This document shows positions 33,729 to 42,961 of a DNA stretch of 64,000 bases, in pieces. A program made the translations under genes and the position numbers. The notes beneath the pieces are model-generated. The model saw only the letters and a list, made by a program, of their open reading frames with translations, searched no databases and was not told the DNA's origin. Where the stretch lies: NCBI GenBank assembly GCA_036401375.1, contig DASWVB010000027.1:226005-290004 (forward strand). Direction: 5' to 3'. The DNA is from DASWUZ01 sp036401375 (GTDB lineage Bacteria > Acidobacteriota > Terriglobia > Terriglobales > Acidobacteriaceae). Every line of letters begins with the position of its first letter. Position 1 is the stretch's first letter.

Positions 33729-35573
33729 CTATTGCTGATTCCTGATCCTCGCCAACATTAAAGGCCCAAGCAGCGGCATCGGCAGCGGACCCTCATCGAG
33801 CGCCGCGTCGTTGAAGTCCTTGAGCCGGAACGAACTGCCCGCCGCCTTCTCGTAGCGCCCCCGCAGGTCGATCCACTGGTGAAATCCAACATAGTAGGTA
33901 ATCAGCTGGCCGGAGCTTAGCTTTGCCCGTCGCAGCTTCCCCATCGCCTCCGCATGGGTCTGAAAGGCGCGATGCTCCATGAGGTCGAGCGCCTCAGCGT
34001 CGGTCATGTTCATACTCTGCATGCGGATGTCGAGGATGGCGTTCGCCACCACGCGCAGCCTGATCTTCAGCACCATGAGCACAAAGCGGGGATCATTATT
34101 GGCGTATCCGGCGTCTTCCATCTCCTTGACACCGTACTCGCCCCAGCCCTCGGCATAGGCCCCGCTGCCCAGCAACGCACGCAGAATACGGCGTGAATGC
34201 AACGGAATATTGTTGGCATGTTCAAACTGCGTATAGTGCCCCGGCAGAGCCTCGTGCATCGTGAGGTACTGCAGCATCCAGTTGTTGTATTCCCGCAGCT
34301 TCGACTCAGCCTTTGCTGCCGGCGTGTCTGCGCCGATTGGAGTGACCCAGTACTCCGCCTCCCCCTCAGGGTCGAGCGCCGGGGCGGAGTGGAAGCCGGC
34401 AACGCTGTAAATGCCGCGCAGGAACTCGGGTGTCGGCACAATCTTCAAATTGTCGCGGCTGCTGAGTGTAACCAGATCATGTTCCCGGATGAAAGCCTGG
34501 ATGCCCGCAGCCTGTGACTCTACCTCCTCCAGCAGCTCGCCCGGCTTCACATGGTCGTCGTTGATGCGGTCGATCACCTCGGCAATGATCCTGTTCTGAA
34601 GCGCATCACCGCTCAGGTCGTGGTGGTCACCGTGGTCGGGGAACCACTTCGCGTGCAGCGGCAGCGCAAGCGCGTACATCTGCTCGCGGATCGCGCCGAG
34701 GTCGCGCTCAGCCGAGTTAAGTACGACCTGCGGAGTAGTGTTCGTACCCGGCCCCAGCGCGTAACTGAAGATGCGCGCATAGTCCGTCGCACCGGTGCGC
34801 CAGGTGCGGGTCAATGGCCGCTTCGCCAGATCGCTCTTGAGCCAGTCAGAGAATGCATTGAGCGCCGCAAGTGCCGGTTTGGAAGCAGCATCGTAGCGGC
34901 CCCTTAGCGGCGACCCGCCGGGGATGCTCTCTGCGACCTGCTGCACGAGTTCCACGTTCCCGGAGTTTTCATCGATAGCCGTGTCGATGAAGACAGGGTC
35001 GGCGGAGACGAGCGCAGCCTTTGCCTCATCAAGCACCTGCGGTATCCGCTCCATCCGCGACAGCACGTCGGCGAGGCGTTGCTCGCGGTCGCCGCGCGTC
35101 TCGGTCAGAGGATAGAAGAGCCCCGAACCGATCATCTCCACGTAGCCCTGCGGCTGGAACTTATACGACTGCAGCCGGTCCAGTTGGAAGAGCGAAGACT
35201 CGATCGAGTCGCGCAGCAGAGCCATGTCGGCCGCATCCTCCGGCCCAAGCTTGCCCGCAGAAGAGGCGAAGCATCTCTGCCCCTCCTCAAAGAGCTGGTG
35301 CTCGGCCCGGATCGTCTCCGCGCTGCCGTCGTCGAGCAGCGTGTCGAGCGACTTGCCGTCGTGGGCGTGGTAGCCGGCCTGGGTCGCCTCCACTGGATTG
35401 AAGGCAAGCTGCGTCAGTTCGAAGCGCTCCGCCGTATCGAGAAAGTTGGCAGGCGTGAGAGTGCCGCAGGAGAAAGGTGCCGGCAGCCAGACTTTAGACG
35501 TCCCCGTAGTCTGGGCGAGTGCAGCAGAAGACGCGAGGAGCAGCACGGAGGCGGCACGACAGGCAGGATGCAT
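33729..35573 (-). CDS. DUF885 family secreted metallopeptidase-like protein
   Basis: 614-residue exported protein. ATG 35573 (MHPACRAASVLLLASSAALA) gives a signal peptide; the longer frame overlaps the TonB receptor gene. The DUF885 signature HEALPGHYTQ is at 440-449 (H440, E441, H446), followed by EGWGEYGVKEMEDAGY with the third zinc-ligand-type Glu. This HE-x4-H layout suggests a zinc peptidase related to the M2/M3 families; substrates are unknown. The gene follows the TonB receptor (stop 35647) by 73 bases, with a hairpin between. Confidence 0.85.
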   Translation of the reverse strand: MHPACRAASVLLLASSAALAQTTGTSKVWLPAPFSCGTLTPANFLDTAERFELTQLAFNPVEATQAGYHAHDGKSLDTLLDDGSAETIRAEHQLFEEGQRCFASSAGKLGPEDAADMALLRDSIESSLFQLDRLQSYKFQPQGYVEMIGSGLFYPLTETRGDREQRLADVLSRMERIPQVLDEAKAALVSADPVFIDTAIDENSGNVELVQQVAESIPGGSPLRGRYDAASKPALAALNAFSDWLKSDLAKRPLTRTWRTGATDYARIFSYALGPGTNTTPQVVLNSAERDLGAIREQMYALALPLHAKWFPDHGDHHDLSGDALQNRIIAEVIDRINDDHVKPGELLEEVESQAAGIQAFIREHDLVTLSSRDNLKIVPTPEFLRGIYSVAGFHSAPALDPEGEAEYWVTPIGADTPAAKAESKLREYNNWMLQYLTMHEALPGHYTQFEHANNIPLHSRRILRALLGSGAYAEGWGEYGVKEMEDAGYANNDPRFVLMVLKIRLRVVANAILDIRMQSMNMTDAEALDLMEHRAFQTHAEAMGKLRRAKLSSGQLITYYVGFHQWIDLRGRYEKAAGSSFRLKDFNDAALDEGPLPMPLLGPLMLARIRNQQ

Positions 35574-35594
35574 GCGAAAGGATAACAAAGCAGG

Positions 35595-35628
35595 AAGGGT
35601 GCAGTGGGACCACTCCACCGCACCCCTT
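35595..35628 (-). terminator. Hairpin between TonB receptor and DUF885 gene
   Basis: On the minus strand GGGTGC-G-GTGG pairs with CCAC-T-GCACCC (one mismatch, 7-base loop). It follows the receptor stop, but no T-run follows, so it may be a processing or attenuation hairpin rather than a terminator. Confidence 0.4.
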
Positions 35629-35646
35629 ACCCGAGCCCAAGTGGGT

Positions 35647-38600
35647 CTAGAAGCTGAAGACCATCTGCAGGTCGATGCGGCGGTTGGCCGAGGTCGCAAC
35701 GCCGCCGAATGCGCCGCCGAGCGCGTTGGATTTGCCGAAGAGCGGGGAATCGAGCTGTCCGGAGGGCGTAGCGTAGTTCACGTTGTTGAAGATGTTGCGC
35801 GCCTGCACGTTAAAGGTGAGGTTGTAGCGCCGGTCGGACGTGCCACCGGCAGGGCCACCCGGACCGCCGCCACCCGGACCACCGCGACCACCACCGGGCC
35901 CGCCACGGCCAGGTCCGCCCATTCCACCACTGAGCGGCCCGCCGCTGGGAGGTCCGCCTGCACCGTTTTGTCCGGCATTCTCTGCGTGCTCCAGCTTGGG
36001 ACCGATGCCGATCGTCTTGCTGGCACGCAGATTCAGAGTGAACTGTGACGGTCCATTCGCGAAGTTCACAGGTATTTCGGAGGCGCTCGGAGCTGGATTC
36101 GGGTTGAAGCAGCTCTCCGTCACGGCGTTAGGCGTGCAGGTCCCCGCAAATGCGGGCCGATCGTTGAAGATGCCGTCTCCGTTCAGGTCTTCGCTGGTGG
36201 TGATGTTGTAAGGGCTTCCACTGGCAGTGACAAGGAAGGGGCTGAGGCGAAAGTTATACTTCGTCGTCACGGTACCGCCGATGAAGAGGCGGTTGCGCGC
36301 GTTGAAAGTAGCCCGGCCGTAGTCTTCGGAGATGTCATAGGGATGCGCCGCAAAGCTGCCGACGCCCGAGGTATCGCTGTCCGCCTGGCCCAGCTGGTAG
36401 AAGCCGAAGAGAGTCAGCCGCGAGCCCGCCCGCACATTGAAGTTCACGATGAGCTGATTTTGTTTAAAGATGCCCTCGGAGTAGTACTGGTAGATATTGC
36501 CTGCGTTTAGATTGGGGCGAACAGCGGCCCCCGGGTTCTGAGGGTCATACGTGCCCGGCAGCGGTGCATTGGCGTCGCGAGTCAACAGTTGGTGTACGCC
36601 TCGCGAGTTCAAATAGGTTACGGAAAGAGTAGCGCTCCGTGTGAGCTGCCGGTCCACTCCAATGCCGAACTGCATGGTGTAAGGGGAGTGTAGTTTGGGG
36701 TAGATCTGGTAGATCGAAGAGACTGCCGATCCTCCCGTACCCGGCGCAGCGGGATTGGGATAACTGTCCGGATTATTGACGATGGTCTGGACGATGCCGG
36801 TTGTGGCAGAGCCACTCTGGCGCTGCGCCTGCAGTATCTGCCCCAGAGCGAAGCGGTCGTAAAAGATGCCGTAGCCGCCGCGAAGAACCGTCTTCGGAGT
36901 ACCCTTGCCTCCTCCACCGATACCGTAGGCGAAGCCAAGCCTTGGCGCGAAGTCGCTCTGATCGTTGATATAGTTTTGCGTCTCCCAGCGCAGGCCCGTG
37001 CTCAGGGAAAAGTTAGGACGCACCTTCCAGTCATCCTGGACGTAGAGCCCGAGGTCCACCAGGTTCGCACTGGCTGAGGGGTTGCCGCTGTTGACGGTGT
37101 ACTGGCTGGCGCCGCCTCCCGCAGCCCTGATCTGTGCGCCACTCTCTCCAGCCGCCAGACCCTGCTGGGTGATCTGGAACGCCTGCAGACCGGAGATTTC
37201 CGTCTCGCCTGCCGTCGGGCAGCCGCTGGCGGGGCATGGTCGGGCGCCAAAGCTGAAGCTCCCGTTGAAGTTTGCGTTAGAGACACTGGCCTCCTGCGTA
37301 ACTCGCAGCCGGCCGCCAAACTTGATGTTGTGGTTGGTCAGCGCAAGCGAGGTGTAGTTCTGCAGCTCCCACCGCGTCTGCGTATCGTTGCTCTGCTGGG
37401 TGGGATTGCCGCCCGTATAGAACGCCCCGGAGACCGAGATGCCCGGCGCCGTGCTGACCGGCGTCTGATTGAACACCTCACGCTGGAAGCGCGCATGGGT
37501 CTCGTTGATCACGCGCGGGCTGAGCACCTGGGTCTCGCCAAACTCCAGCGTATTCTCATGCGAGTTGCCGTTATAGGCCCGTCCTGCGAGATTGAACTGG
37601 CCTATACCCGCGTTGGTATTGCTGGTGGACTCGTACTGGTAACGAATTGTCACCGTCGAATTCGCGCCGAACTGCAGGTCGACGCGCGGGCTGATGTTCA
37701 TGCGGAAGCTGGGCGCCTGAACCGCGACGCTGCAGGGGGAGAAGGAATAAGTAGCTCCGGGAGTGGGTGCTGGGCCGGTGGGATTACTGCAATCCGTTCC
37801 GCCAAAGGTGATCGCGTTCACGATGTTGTCGTCCTGGACCTGGCGCCGGTCAAAGTTGAAAAAGAACGACGCGTTCTTGCCGATCGCGTCGCTGAGGTTC
37901 GCGTCGTACTGCAGGCTGTGATAGTCGGGAATGTTGCAGGTCTCTCCAAGACGGTTTGCCTGGGTGCAGGCGAACGGGTTTTTCGAGTTGAAGAAATTCG
38001 CGTTTCCCTGGATGAAGGCCTGGCCGTGCAGCTTGTCGGTGCCCGGCTTGGTGAGGATCTCGATGCGTCCGTAGCCCAGCCGGTCATACTCCGCGGAGAA
38101 GGGGTTTTGGTTGACGCGAATCTCGCGTATTGCAGACTTGGGCGGAAGCTCGCCCCCGGTAAAGCCGTCGATATAGATCTGTCCGCCATTAGGGCCGGCC
38201 GACGGGCCCGCCAGTGCGGTCAACTCGGACGACAGCTCATCGGGGTCGTCTGACAGTGCATCTAGGTCCTTACCCTTGATCACCAGGGAGCTCGCATTGT
38301 TGCCCGCATCGATGCTGACCGTCGGAGTGTCATCGGTAACCACGACCCGCTGCTGCTCCATCTGGATAGCCAGCGACACGTCGACCCGCTTTGACTGCCC
38401 GGCCGCTAGCGTTATGGGAGCCGATGTAAACCCCGCAAAGCCGGTCTCAACGACGTGGACAATGTAGCTGCCGGGTGGTAACCCGAGCACCTCATAGGTG
38501 CCATCTCCACCTGACACGGCGTTTGTGACCTTTCCTGACGCGGAGGTGACCGTTATGGAGGCCTGCGGTATCACTGCGCCGGTAGGGTCGGCGACCGTTC

Positions 38601-38736
38601 CATGCAGGTTACCTCCGGAGGCAGATGGAGGCGCCGGCGTCTGAGATGACACACGGGGCGTAGCGATGGTGAGCACTCCAACAGCAAGAAGAAGGACGAG
38701 AGCAGGCAGGGATGGCGATAAGGATCGTAGTTTCAC
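35647..38736 (-). CDS. Oar-like TonB-dependent receptor with carboxypeptidase-regulatory domain (1)
   Basis: 1029-residue outer-membrane receptor. GTG 38736 (MKLRSLSPSLPALVLLLAVG) has GGAGA just upstream and gives a signal peptide. Residues about 40-125 form a CarboxypepD_reg-like beta-sandwich (LHGTVADPTGAVIPQASITV, then GTYEVLGLPPGSYIVHV). The plug region contains GGQIYIDGFTGGELPPKSAI followed by REIRVNQNPFSAEYDRLGYG and IEILTKPGTDKLHG. The barrel ends in the expected terminal Phe (QMVFSF). Near the C-terminus a Gly/Pro-rich stretch (coded by about 35845-35965) interrupts the last strands. In acidobacteria such receptors take up large ligands, often carbohydrates; no substrate can be read. 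Confidence 0.9.
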   Translation of the reverse strand: MKLRSLSPSLPALVLLLAVGVLTIATPRVSSQTPAPPSASGGNLHGTVADPTGAVIPQASITVTSASGKVTNAVSGGDGTYEVLGLPPGSYIVHVVETGFAGFTSAPITLAAGQSKRVDVSLAIQMEQQRVVVTDDTPTVSIDAGNNASSLVIKGKDLDALSDDPDELSSELTALAGPSAGPNGGQIYIDGFTGGELPPKSAIREIRVNQNPFSAEYDRLGYGRIEILTKPGTDKLHGQAFIQGNANFFNSKNPFACTQANRLGETCNIPDYHSLQYDANLSDAIGKNASFFFNFDRRQVQDDNIVNAITFGGTDCSNPTGPAPTPGATYSFSPCSVAVQAPSFRMNISPRVDLQFGANSTVTIRYQYESTSNTNAGIGQFNLAGRAYNGNSHENTLEFGETQVLSPRVINETHARFQREVFNQTPVSTAPGISVSGAFYTGGNPTQQSNDTQTRWELQNYTSLALTNHNIKFGGRLRVTQEASVSNANFNGSFSFGARPCPASGCPTAGETEISGLQAFQITQQGLAAGESGAQIRAAGGGASQYTVNSGNPSASANLVDLGLYVQDDWKVRPNFSLSTGLRWETQNYINDQSDFAPRLGFAYGIGGGGKGTPKTVLRGGYGIFYDRFALGQILQAQRQSGSATTGIVQTIVNNPDSYPNPAAPGTGGSAVSSIYQIYPKLHSPYTMQFGIGVDRQLTRSATLSVTYLNSRGVHQLLTRDANAPLPGTYDPQNPGAAVRPNLNAGNIYQYYSEGIFKQNQLIVNFNVRAGSRLTLFGFYQLGQADSDTSGVGSFAAHPYDISEDYGRATFNARNRLFIGGTVTTKYNFRLSPFLVTASGSPYNITTSEDLNGDGIFNDRPAFAGTCTPNAVTESCFNPNPAPSASEIPVNFANGPSQFTLNLRASKTIGIGPKLEHAENAGQNGAGGPPSGGPLSGGMGGPGRGGPGGGRGGPGGGGPGGPAGGTSDRRYNLTFNVQARNIFNNVNYATPSGQLDSPLFGKSNALGGAFGGVATSANRRIDLQMVFSF

Positions 38737-38979
38737 GGTTCTCCAGAGATACAAGCGTAAGAAAAAGCTTTGATGTATTAACCGCGGTCGCGCTGACGGC
38801 TCTCGGGCTAATGCTGTCCAGCTGTCTTGGCCGGAACTCCCTCGCCCCGAACGACTGGGCCGGAAAACAAACGAGCTGAGAAGGCCTGGCCGCGGAAAGG
38901 ACCTGTGCCCAGATCCGCCGGCTCAAACAAATCTGCTCCGGCTCGGACGGTCAGTGCGGACGTCGGCGAGCTGAAACGC

Positions 38980-40437
38980 TCACTGCTGGCCCTCTCCGCC
39001 CGGGGCGCTCAGGCTCCACGACGAGGTGAGCATGCTGCGACTACCGGTAGTGGAGGCCTGGAGCATCGGCTCCACCCCTGCCAGCAAGGTGACTGCTGTT
39101 GGGGGAACGGTTGCCGAGCCTTGGGTGGTAACGACCATCACTGCATCCCCCTTTTCCAGGTCCGAGATACGAATGAGCGGAGCTCTGCTCAACGCCTGCT
39201 GCAGGTCGCCGCGTCCCTGCCCCCGCCCTGGAGCCTCGCGGCTCGCGGCTGCGGAACTGCCGCTGCCGGCACCGGGATCCGGAAATCCGGTGCCACGGCG
39301 GGACGCTCCACCAGCGGCAGAACCTCCTGCCTGTGCGTAGGCGCCGGCGCCAGCGTCCCCACCGGTTCCCCCAGTTCCACTGGCATTGCCGCCTGAACTG
39401 GTGCTGCCTTTCGCCGGACCGGCGTCAGCCATTCCGCTGCGCGGGCCGCCAGCCTGCGCTCCAGAGCCGCCGGACTGATCGCCCCTCAGCCTCATCGCGA
39501 GACCCTGGGCCATCATGGGCGGCAGCTTCCTGAGCTGCGAATCCTGCGTGACCTTGATCACTACCGGGGTCTTGGCGACCAGGTCGTTCACCGTTAATGT
39601 TCCACTGGCTGCATCGACCGAGGTAACCGTTGCCACCACGTTACGGAAGGTGCCGGAGACGATCTCGTCGGCCTGCAGTTCGCTGGCATCCGCGCTACGC
39701 GTGCCCCGCGCCCTCAGCTGATCGCCCGGCTTGATCTCGCTCATGGGGGCTGGCTTGGCCGCATCAAACTCTATCGAATCAGCGGCATACCTGCGATTTA
39801 CTGTCGCAGGGGTTGCGTGGACCAGGACTGTCTTAGGCCCGGCGGGGGACATGACGGAGATGGTTACGGTCTGCGCGGCAGGGTCGACGGACTTGACCAA
39901 CCCGCCCTCGCCGCCGCGCATCCAGGCTTCCCGCTCCTGCTGGTGCTTCTGCGCAAGGTCAGACTGCTTGATCGCGATCAGAGTCGATGCGGTATACGTC
40001 TTACCGTCGTCGCCCAGGGTAGCGCGCGCCAGCACCCGATCCCCCACTTCAAGGTCCGCCGGGTGAATAGGGGTCGCTCCGCTCAAGTTCTTCGCGCCAG
40101 GAACGGTCTGCAGCATGCGGGTCGAGTCGCTAACGACTACCGTGGCTTGGGTTCCGGCGTCGGTCTTGACCGTGAGGAAGTTGCCATCGATGGTAGTCAG
40201 AATGCCGACGACCCTGTTAGCGGCGGACGACGTAGCTACAGATGACGGAGCCGGCGACGACGGAACTTCCGCCGATGTAGTTCCTGCAGTCGGCGGAGCG
40301 GGTTTAGCTGCATCCTGAGCCGTCGCGGCCGCCGTGCAGACACACACCCCGGCCGCCAGGCAGAGACAGAGAAGCCCGGGGATTACCCGTCCGCGAACAC
40401 TGGAGAAGCTCCAGGCGCGGTTGCAAGAAGATGCCAT
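38980..40437 (-). CDS. Secreted protein with DUF5666-like repeats
   Basis: 485-residue exported protein with a signal peptide (VIPGLLCLCLAAGVCVCTAA). It contains at least three small beta-barrel DUF5666-like repeats: VVGILTTIDGNFLTVKTDAG, then GLVKSVDPAAQTVTISVMSP and VVATVTSVDAASGTLTVNDL, each with DRVLARATL/DQLRARGT-type partners. Residues about 320-415 are low-complexity Gly/Ser/Ala. Function is unknown. It is 242 bases upstream of the TonB receptor start, on the same strand. Confidence 0.75.
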   Translation of the reverse strand: MASSCNRAWSFSSVRGRVIPGLLCLCLAAGVCVCTAAATAQDAAKPAPPTAGTTSAEVPSSPAPSSVATSSAANRVVGILTTIDGNFLTVKTDAGTQATVVVSDSTRMLQTVPGAKNLSGATPIHPADLEVGDRVLARATLGDDGKTYTASTLIAIKQSDLAQKHQQEREAWMRGGEGGLVKSVDPAAQTVTISVMSPAGPKTVLVHATPATVNRRYAADSIEFDAAKPAPMSEIKPGDQLRARGTRSADASELQADEIVSGTFRNVVATVTSVDAASGTLTVNDLVAKTPVVIKVTQDSQLRKLPPMMAQGLAMRLRGDQSGGSGAQAGGPRSGMADAGPAKGSTSSGGNASGTGGTGGDAGAGAYAQAGGSAAGGASRRGTGFPDPGAGSGSSAAASREAPGRGQGRGDLQQALSRAPLIRISDLEKGDAVMVVTTQGSATVPPTAVTLLAGVEPMLQASTTGSRSMLTSSWSLSAPGGEGQQ

Positions 40438-40843
40438 AAGTCTAACAATCCTTAAGCCAAACTGAAGCTGGCGTCCACGTCCCGGCGAGGCCGGAGCGAC
40501 TCATATAGTCAGATGCAGAGACGTCCCGGGCCGCTCAAAGTTTCACTTTCGGAGCCGTAGAGGCCGCTTCACGGGACGGAAAGCAGTTCCACCAACAGTT
40601 GAGGGGTTGAAAGCCAGTTTCAGACGAATTTCGCATGAGTCGAGTTTGCCAGTAGGTGCGGACGGCTGCCCTGGTTGCCGTGGCGGGCGCGCGACGAGTG
40701 CGTCCGCGAATATGCTCGTCTTCGAAGTAAGAGGTTGCGTATGATCAGGGGCGGGCTGGCCGCAGGCAAGCAGCCCGGTACTAGCCGCTTACTGCAGCAC
40801 TGGCAGCATCCAAGATCGAGTTTAAGACGGAGCAACGACAGCA
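40438..40843. other. Intergenic region between divergent genes, nothing recognised
   Basis: 406 bases separate the DUF5666 gene (minus) from the FucP-type transporter (plus), so promoters for both lie here. I see no tRNA, no clear -35/-10 pair and no long inverted repeat; ACGTCCCGG occurs twice (near 40476 and 40523) but is too short to interpret. Confidence 0.5.
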
Positions 40844-42190
40844 ATGGCAATGGCAAACGCAAACCAGGCAGTCGCAGCGCCCAGCACCAACCAGACCAAC
40901 GTTGGCGCGATGGCAATGGTAACCACCCTTTTCTTCATGTGGGGGTTCATCACGGCACTCAACGACGTGCTGATTCCGAAGCTGCAGGACATCTTCCATC
41001 TGAACTACGCGACCGCGATGCTGGTGCAGTTCTTCTTCTTCCTGGCTTACTTCGTCTTCGCCTGGCCCTCGGGGAAGCTGGTCGAGATCATCGGGTACAA
41101 GAAGACGATGGTGACCGGGCTGATCACCATGGGGGTAGGCGCGCTGCTCTTTGTGCCCGCCGCGAATGTCCCATCCTTCCCCTTCTTCCTGCTCGGATTT
41201 GCCGTTCTGGCGACCGGTATGACCGCCCTTCAGGTCTCGGCTAATCCTTATGTCTCTGTTCTCGGGCCGGCACGGACTGCCTCGAGCCGGCTCAATCTCA
41301 CTCAGGGTTTCAACTCGCTTGGCACGACCATTGCGCCGTGGATCGGCTCGCACCTGATTCTCGCTACCGTCGTCAGCTCGCTAGCGTTTAAGCAGCGAAC
41401 TCCGGACGAGGTCAAGCAGCTGTCCGGTTCTGAGCTGAGCAGCTATAACCTTGCGCTGCATAACTATCAGCTTCAACTGGCTGACAAGTTGAAGGTCCCG
41501 TACCTCGGCATCGCCCTCGCGCTCCTTCTGCTCGGCCTCGCCATTGCTGTCTACAAGCTGCCGCGCATCGAGGCGACACAGGACTTCCGGCCGGGCACCG
41601 GCGGTACAAACGACAGTATCTGGAAGTATCGGCACACGGTGCTCGGCGCGCTTGGTATCTTCACCTATGTGGGTGCGGAGGTGGCCATCGGAAGCTTCCT
41701 GGTGAAGTACTTCCTCGCCGACTACATCGGCCCGCACGTAGGCATTTACACCGCGGAGACTGCAGGCAAAGTGCTGTCGCTATATTGGGGCGGCGCGATG
41801 GTTGGCCGCTTTATAGGTTCAGCCGTATTGCAGAAGCTGCGCTCGAATACGGTGCTTGGCTACGCCGCGCTCGTTGCTGCAGTGCTGGTCTGCACCTCCA
41901 TGTTGAGCGGCGGGTACCTCGCCCTAATCACAATCCTGCTGGTCGGCTTCTTCAACTCAACGATGTTCCCCAGCATCTTCACCCTGGGCATCGCCGAACT
42001 CGGGCCGATGACCGGGAAGGGCTCTGGACTGCTCATCGCCGCCATCGTAGGTGGAGCGATCATCCCGCTGGTGCAGGGCGTGATCGCCGACCGCATTGGA
42101 GTTCACCACGCGTTTATTCTGCCGGTGCTCTGCTACGTCTATATCGCCTACTACGGATTCTCGGGTTCAAAGCCGATGCGGACCGCGTAG
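40844..42190 (+). CDS. FucP/GluP-type MFS sugar:H+ symporter
   Basis: 448-residue inner-membrane major-facilitator transporter of the FHS (fucose:H+ symporter) family, importing glucose, galactose or fucose. The N-terminus TTLFFMWGFITALNDVLIPK is the FHS signature (FFxWGFxTxLND), followed by LVQFFFFLAYFVFAWPSGKL and TALQVSANPYVSVLG, both characteristic. About 12 hydrophobic segments are visible. Upstream of an EfpL gene and not far from GH2 and ROK genes, it fits galactoside or hexose use. The exact sugar cannot be read. Confidence 0.92.
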   Translation: MAMANANQAVAAPSTNQTNVGAMAMVTTLFFMWGFITALNDVLIPKLQDIFHLNYATAMLVQFFFFLAYFVFAWPSGKLVEIIGYKKTMVTGLITMGVGALLFVPAANVPSFPFFLLGFAVLATGMTALQVSANPYVSVLGPARTASSRLNLTQGFNSLGTTIAPWIGSHLILATVVSSLAFKQRTPDEVKQLSGSELSSYNLALHNYQLQLADKLKVPYLGIALALLLLGLAIAVYKLPRIEATQDFRPGTGGTNDSIWKYRHTVLGALGIFTYVGAEVAIGSFLVKYFLADYIGPHVGIYTAETAGKVLSLYWGGAMVGRFIGSAVLQKLRSNTVLGYAALVAAVLVCTSMLSGGYLALITILLVGFFNSTMFPSIFTLGIAELGPMTGKGSGLLIAAIVGGAIIPLVQGVIADRIGVHHAFILPVLCYVYIAYYGFSGSKPMRTA

Positions 42191-42264
42191 CGGCTGCCGA
42201 GTCGCCTACGTGCAAGGCCATCCTGAGCCCGGAACACGTGGGCTAGTACCTCTTTGAGGAAGCC

Positions 42265-42840
42265 ATGGCAGCATTGATCGATGCAATCAGCGTAAAGCGC
42301 AAGATGTACTTCGAGTTTGAGGGCGCCCCCTATTACTGCCTGGACGCCGAAATCTCGACGCCGACCGCGCGCGGCGGACAGACGCTCGTCCGTCTCAAGA
42401 TGCGCAACCTGCTCTCTCGCGCGGTATTTGACAAGACCTTCAAAGCGAGCGACAAGTTCAAGGAGCCGGACCTCGAGACCGTGCCTGCCTCCTACCTTTA
42501 CAGCGATGGCGACGGCTCCTACTTCCTGGACCAGGAGAGCTTTGAGACGATCAGCCTGACCGGCGATATGGTTGGTGAGGCGTTGGAGTTGCTGGTCGAG
42601 GGCGCGATGCTGCAGATCGACAAGTACAACGGGAACCCAATCGGCCTGCTGCTGCCGAACCAGGTGGAGCTGACGGTGACTTACACCGAACCCGGTGCGC
42701 GGGGGGATACGGCGAGCGGCAGCGTTACCAAGGCGGCGACCCTCGAGACGGGGATCGAGATCCGGGTGCCGTTCTTTGTGAAGCAGGGTGAGAAGGTCAA
42801 GGTTTCGACGGAGACTCGCGAGTTTGCTGGGCGCGCTTGA
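42265..42840 (+). CDS. efpL: Elongation factor P-like protein of the EfpL/YeiP type
   Basis: 191-residue three-domain EF-P paralogue that relieves ribosome stalling. The tip loop reads STPTARGGQTLVRLKMRN, matching the YeiP/EfpL SPTARGAAT pattern: one residue longer than canonical EF-P and with Arg instead of the modified Lys. Domains II-III are normal (FLDQESFETISL; GNPIGLLLPNQVELTV), and the C-terminus EKVKVSTETREFAGRA also matches YeiP. EfpL is known to act without modification. Whether the organism also has a Lys-type EF-P cannot be seen here. It starts 74 bases after the transporter and may be independent. Confidence 0.85.
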   Translation: MAALIDAISVKRKMYFEFEGAPYYCLDAEISTPTARGGQTLVRLKMRNLLSRAVFDKTFKASDKFKEPDLETVPASYLYSDGDGSYFLDQESFETISLTGDMVGEALELLVEGAMLQIDKYNGNPIGLLLPNQVELTVTYTEPGARGDTASGSVTKAATLETGIEIRVPFFVKQGEKVKVSTETREFAGRA

Positions 42841-42890
42841 GCTGCGTACTTGAGCCTGCGGTCTCGTCATCGTTCATCCGCTTTGAAAAG

Positions 42891-42922
42891 CCTCTGTCCC
42901 AAGGGCGAGACATGGTGCACCC
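42891..42922. repeat. Degenerate copy of palindromic intergenic element
   Basis: Reverse strand reads GGGTGCACCATGTCTCG, nearly matching GGGTGCCCCATGTCTCG of the element at 33660-33691; the second arm is degraded. It lies between the convergent efpL and MFS genes. Confidence 0.55.
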
Positions 42923-42961
42923 GTTCTGCACCTTCCCCTGCTTTCTGCTGCTGTAGCTAAA

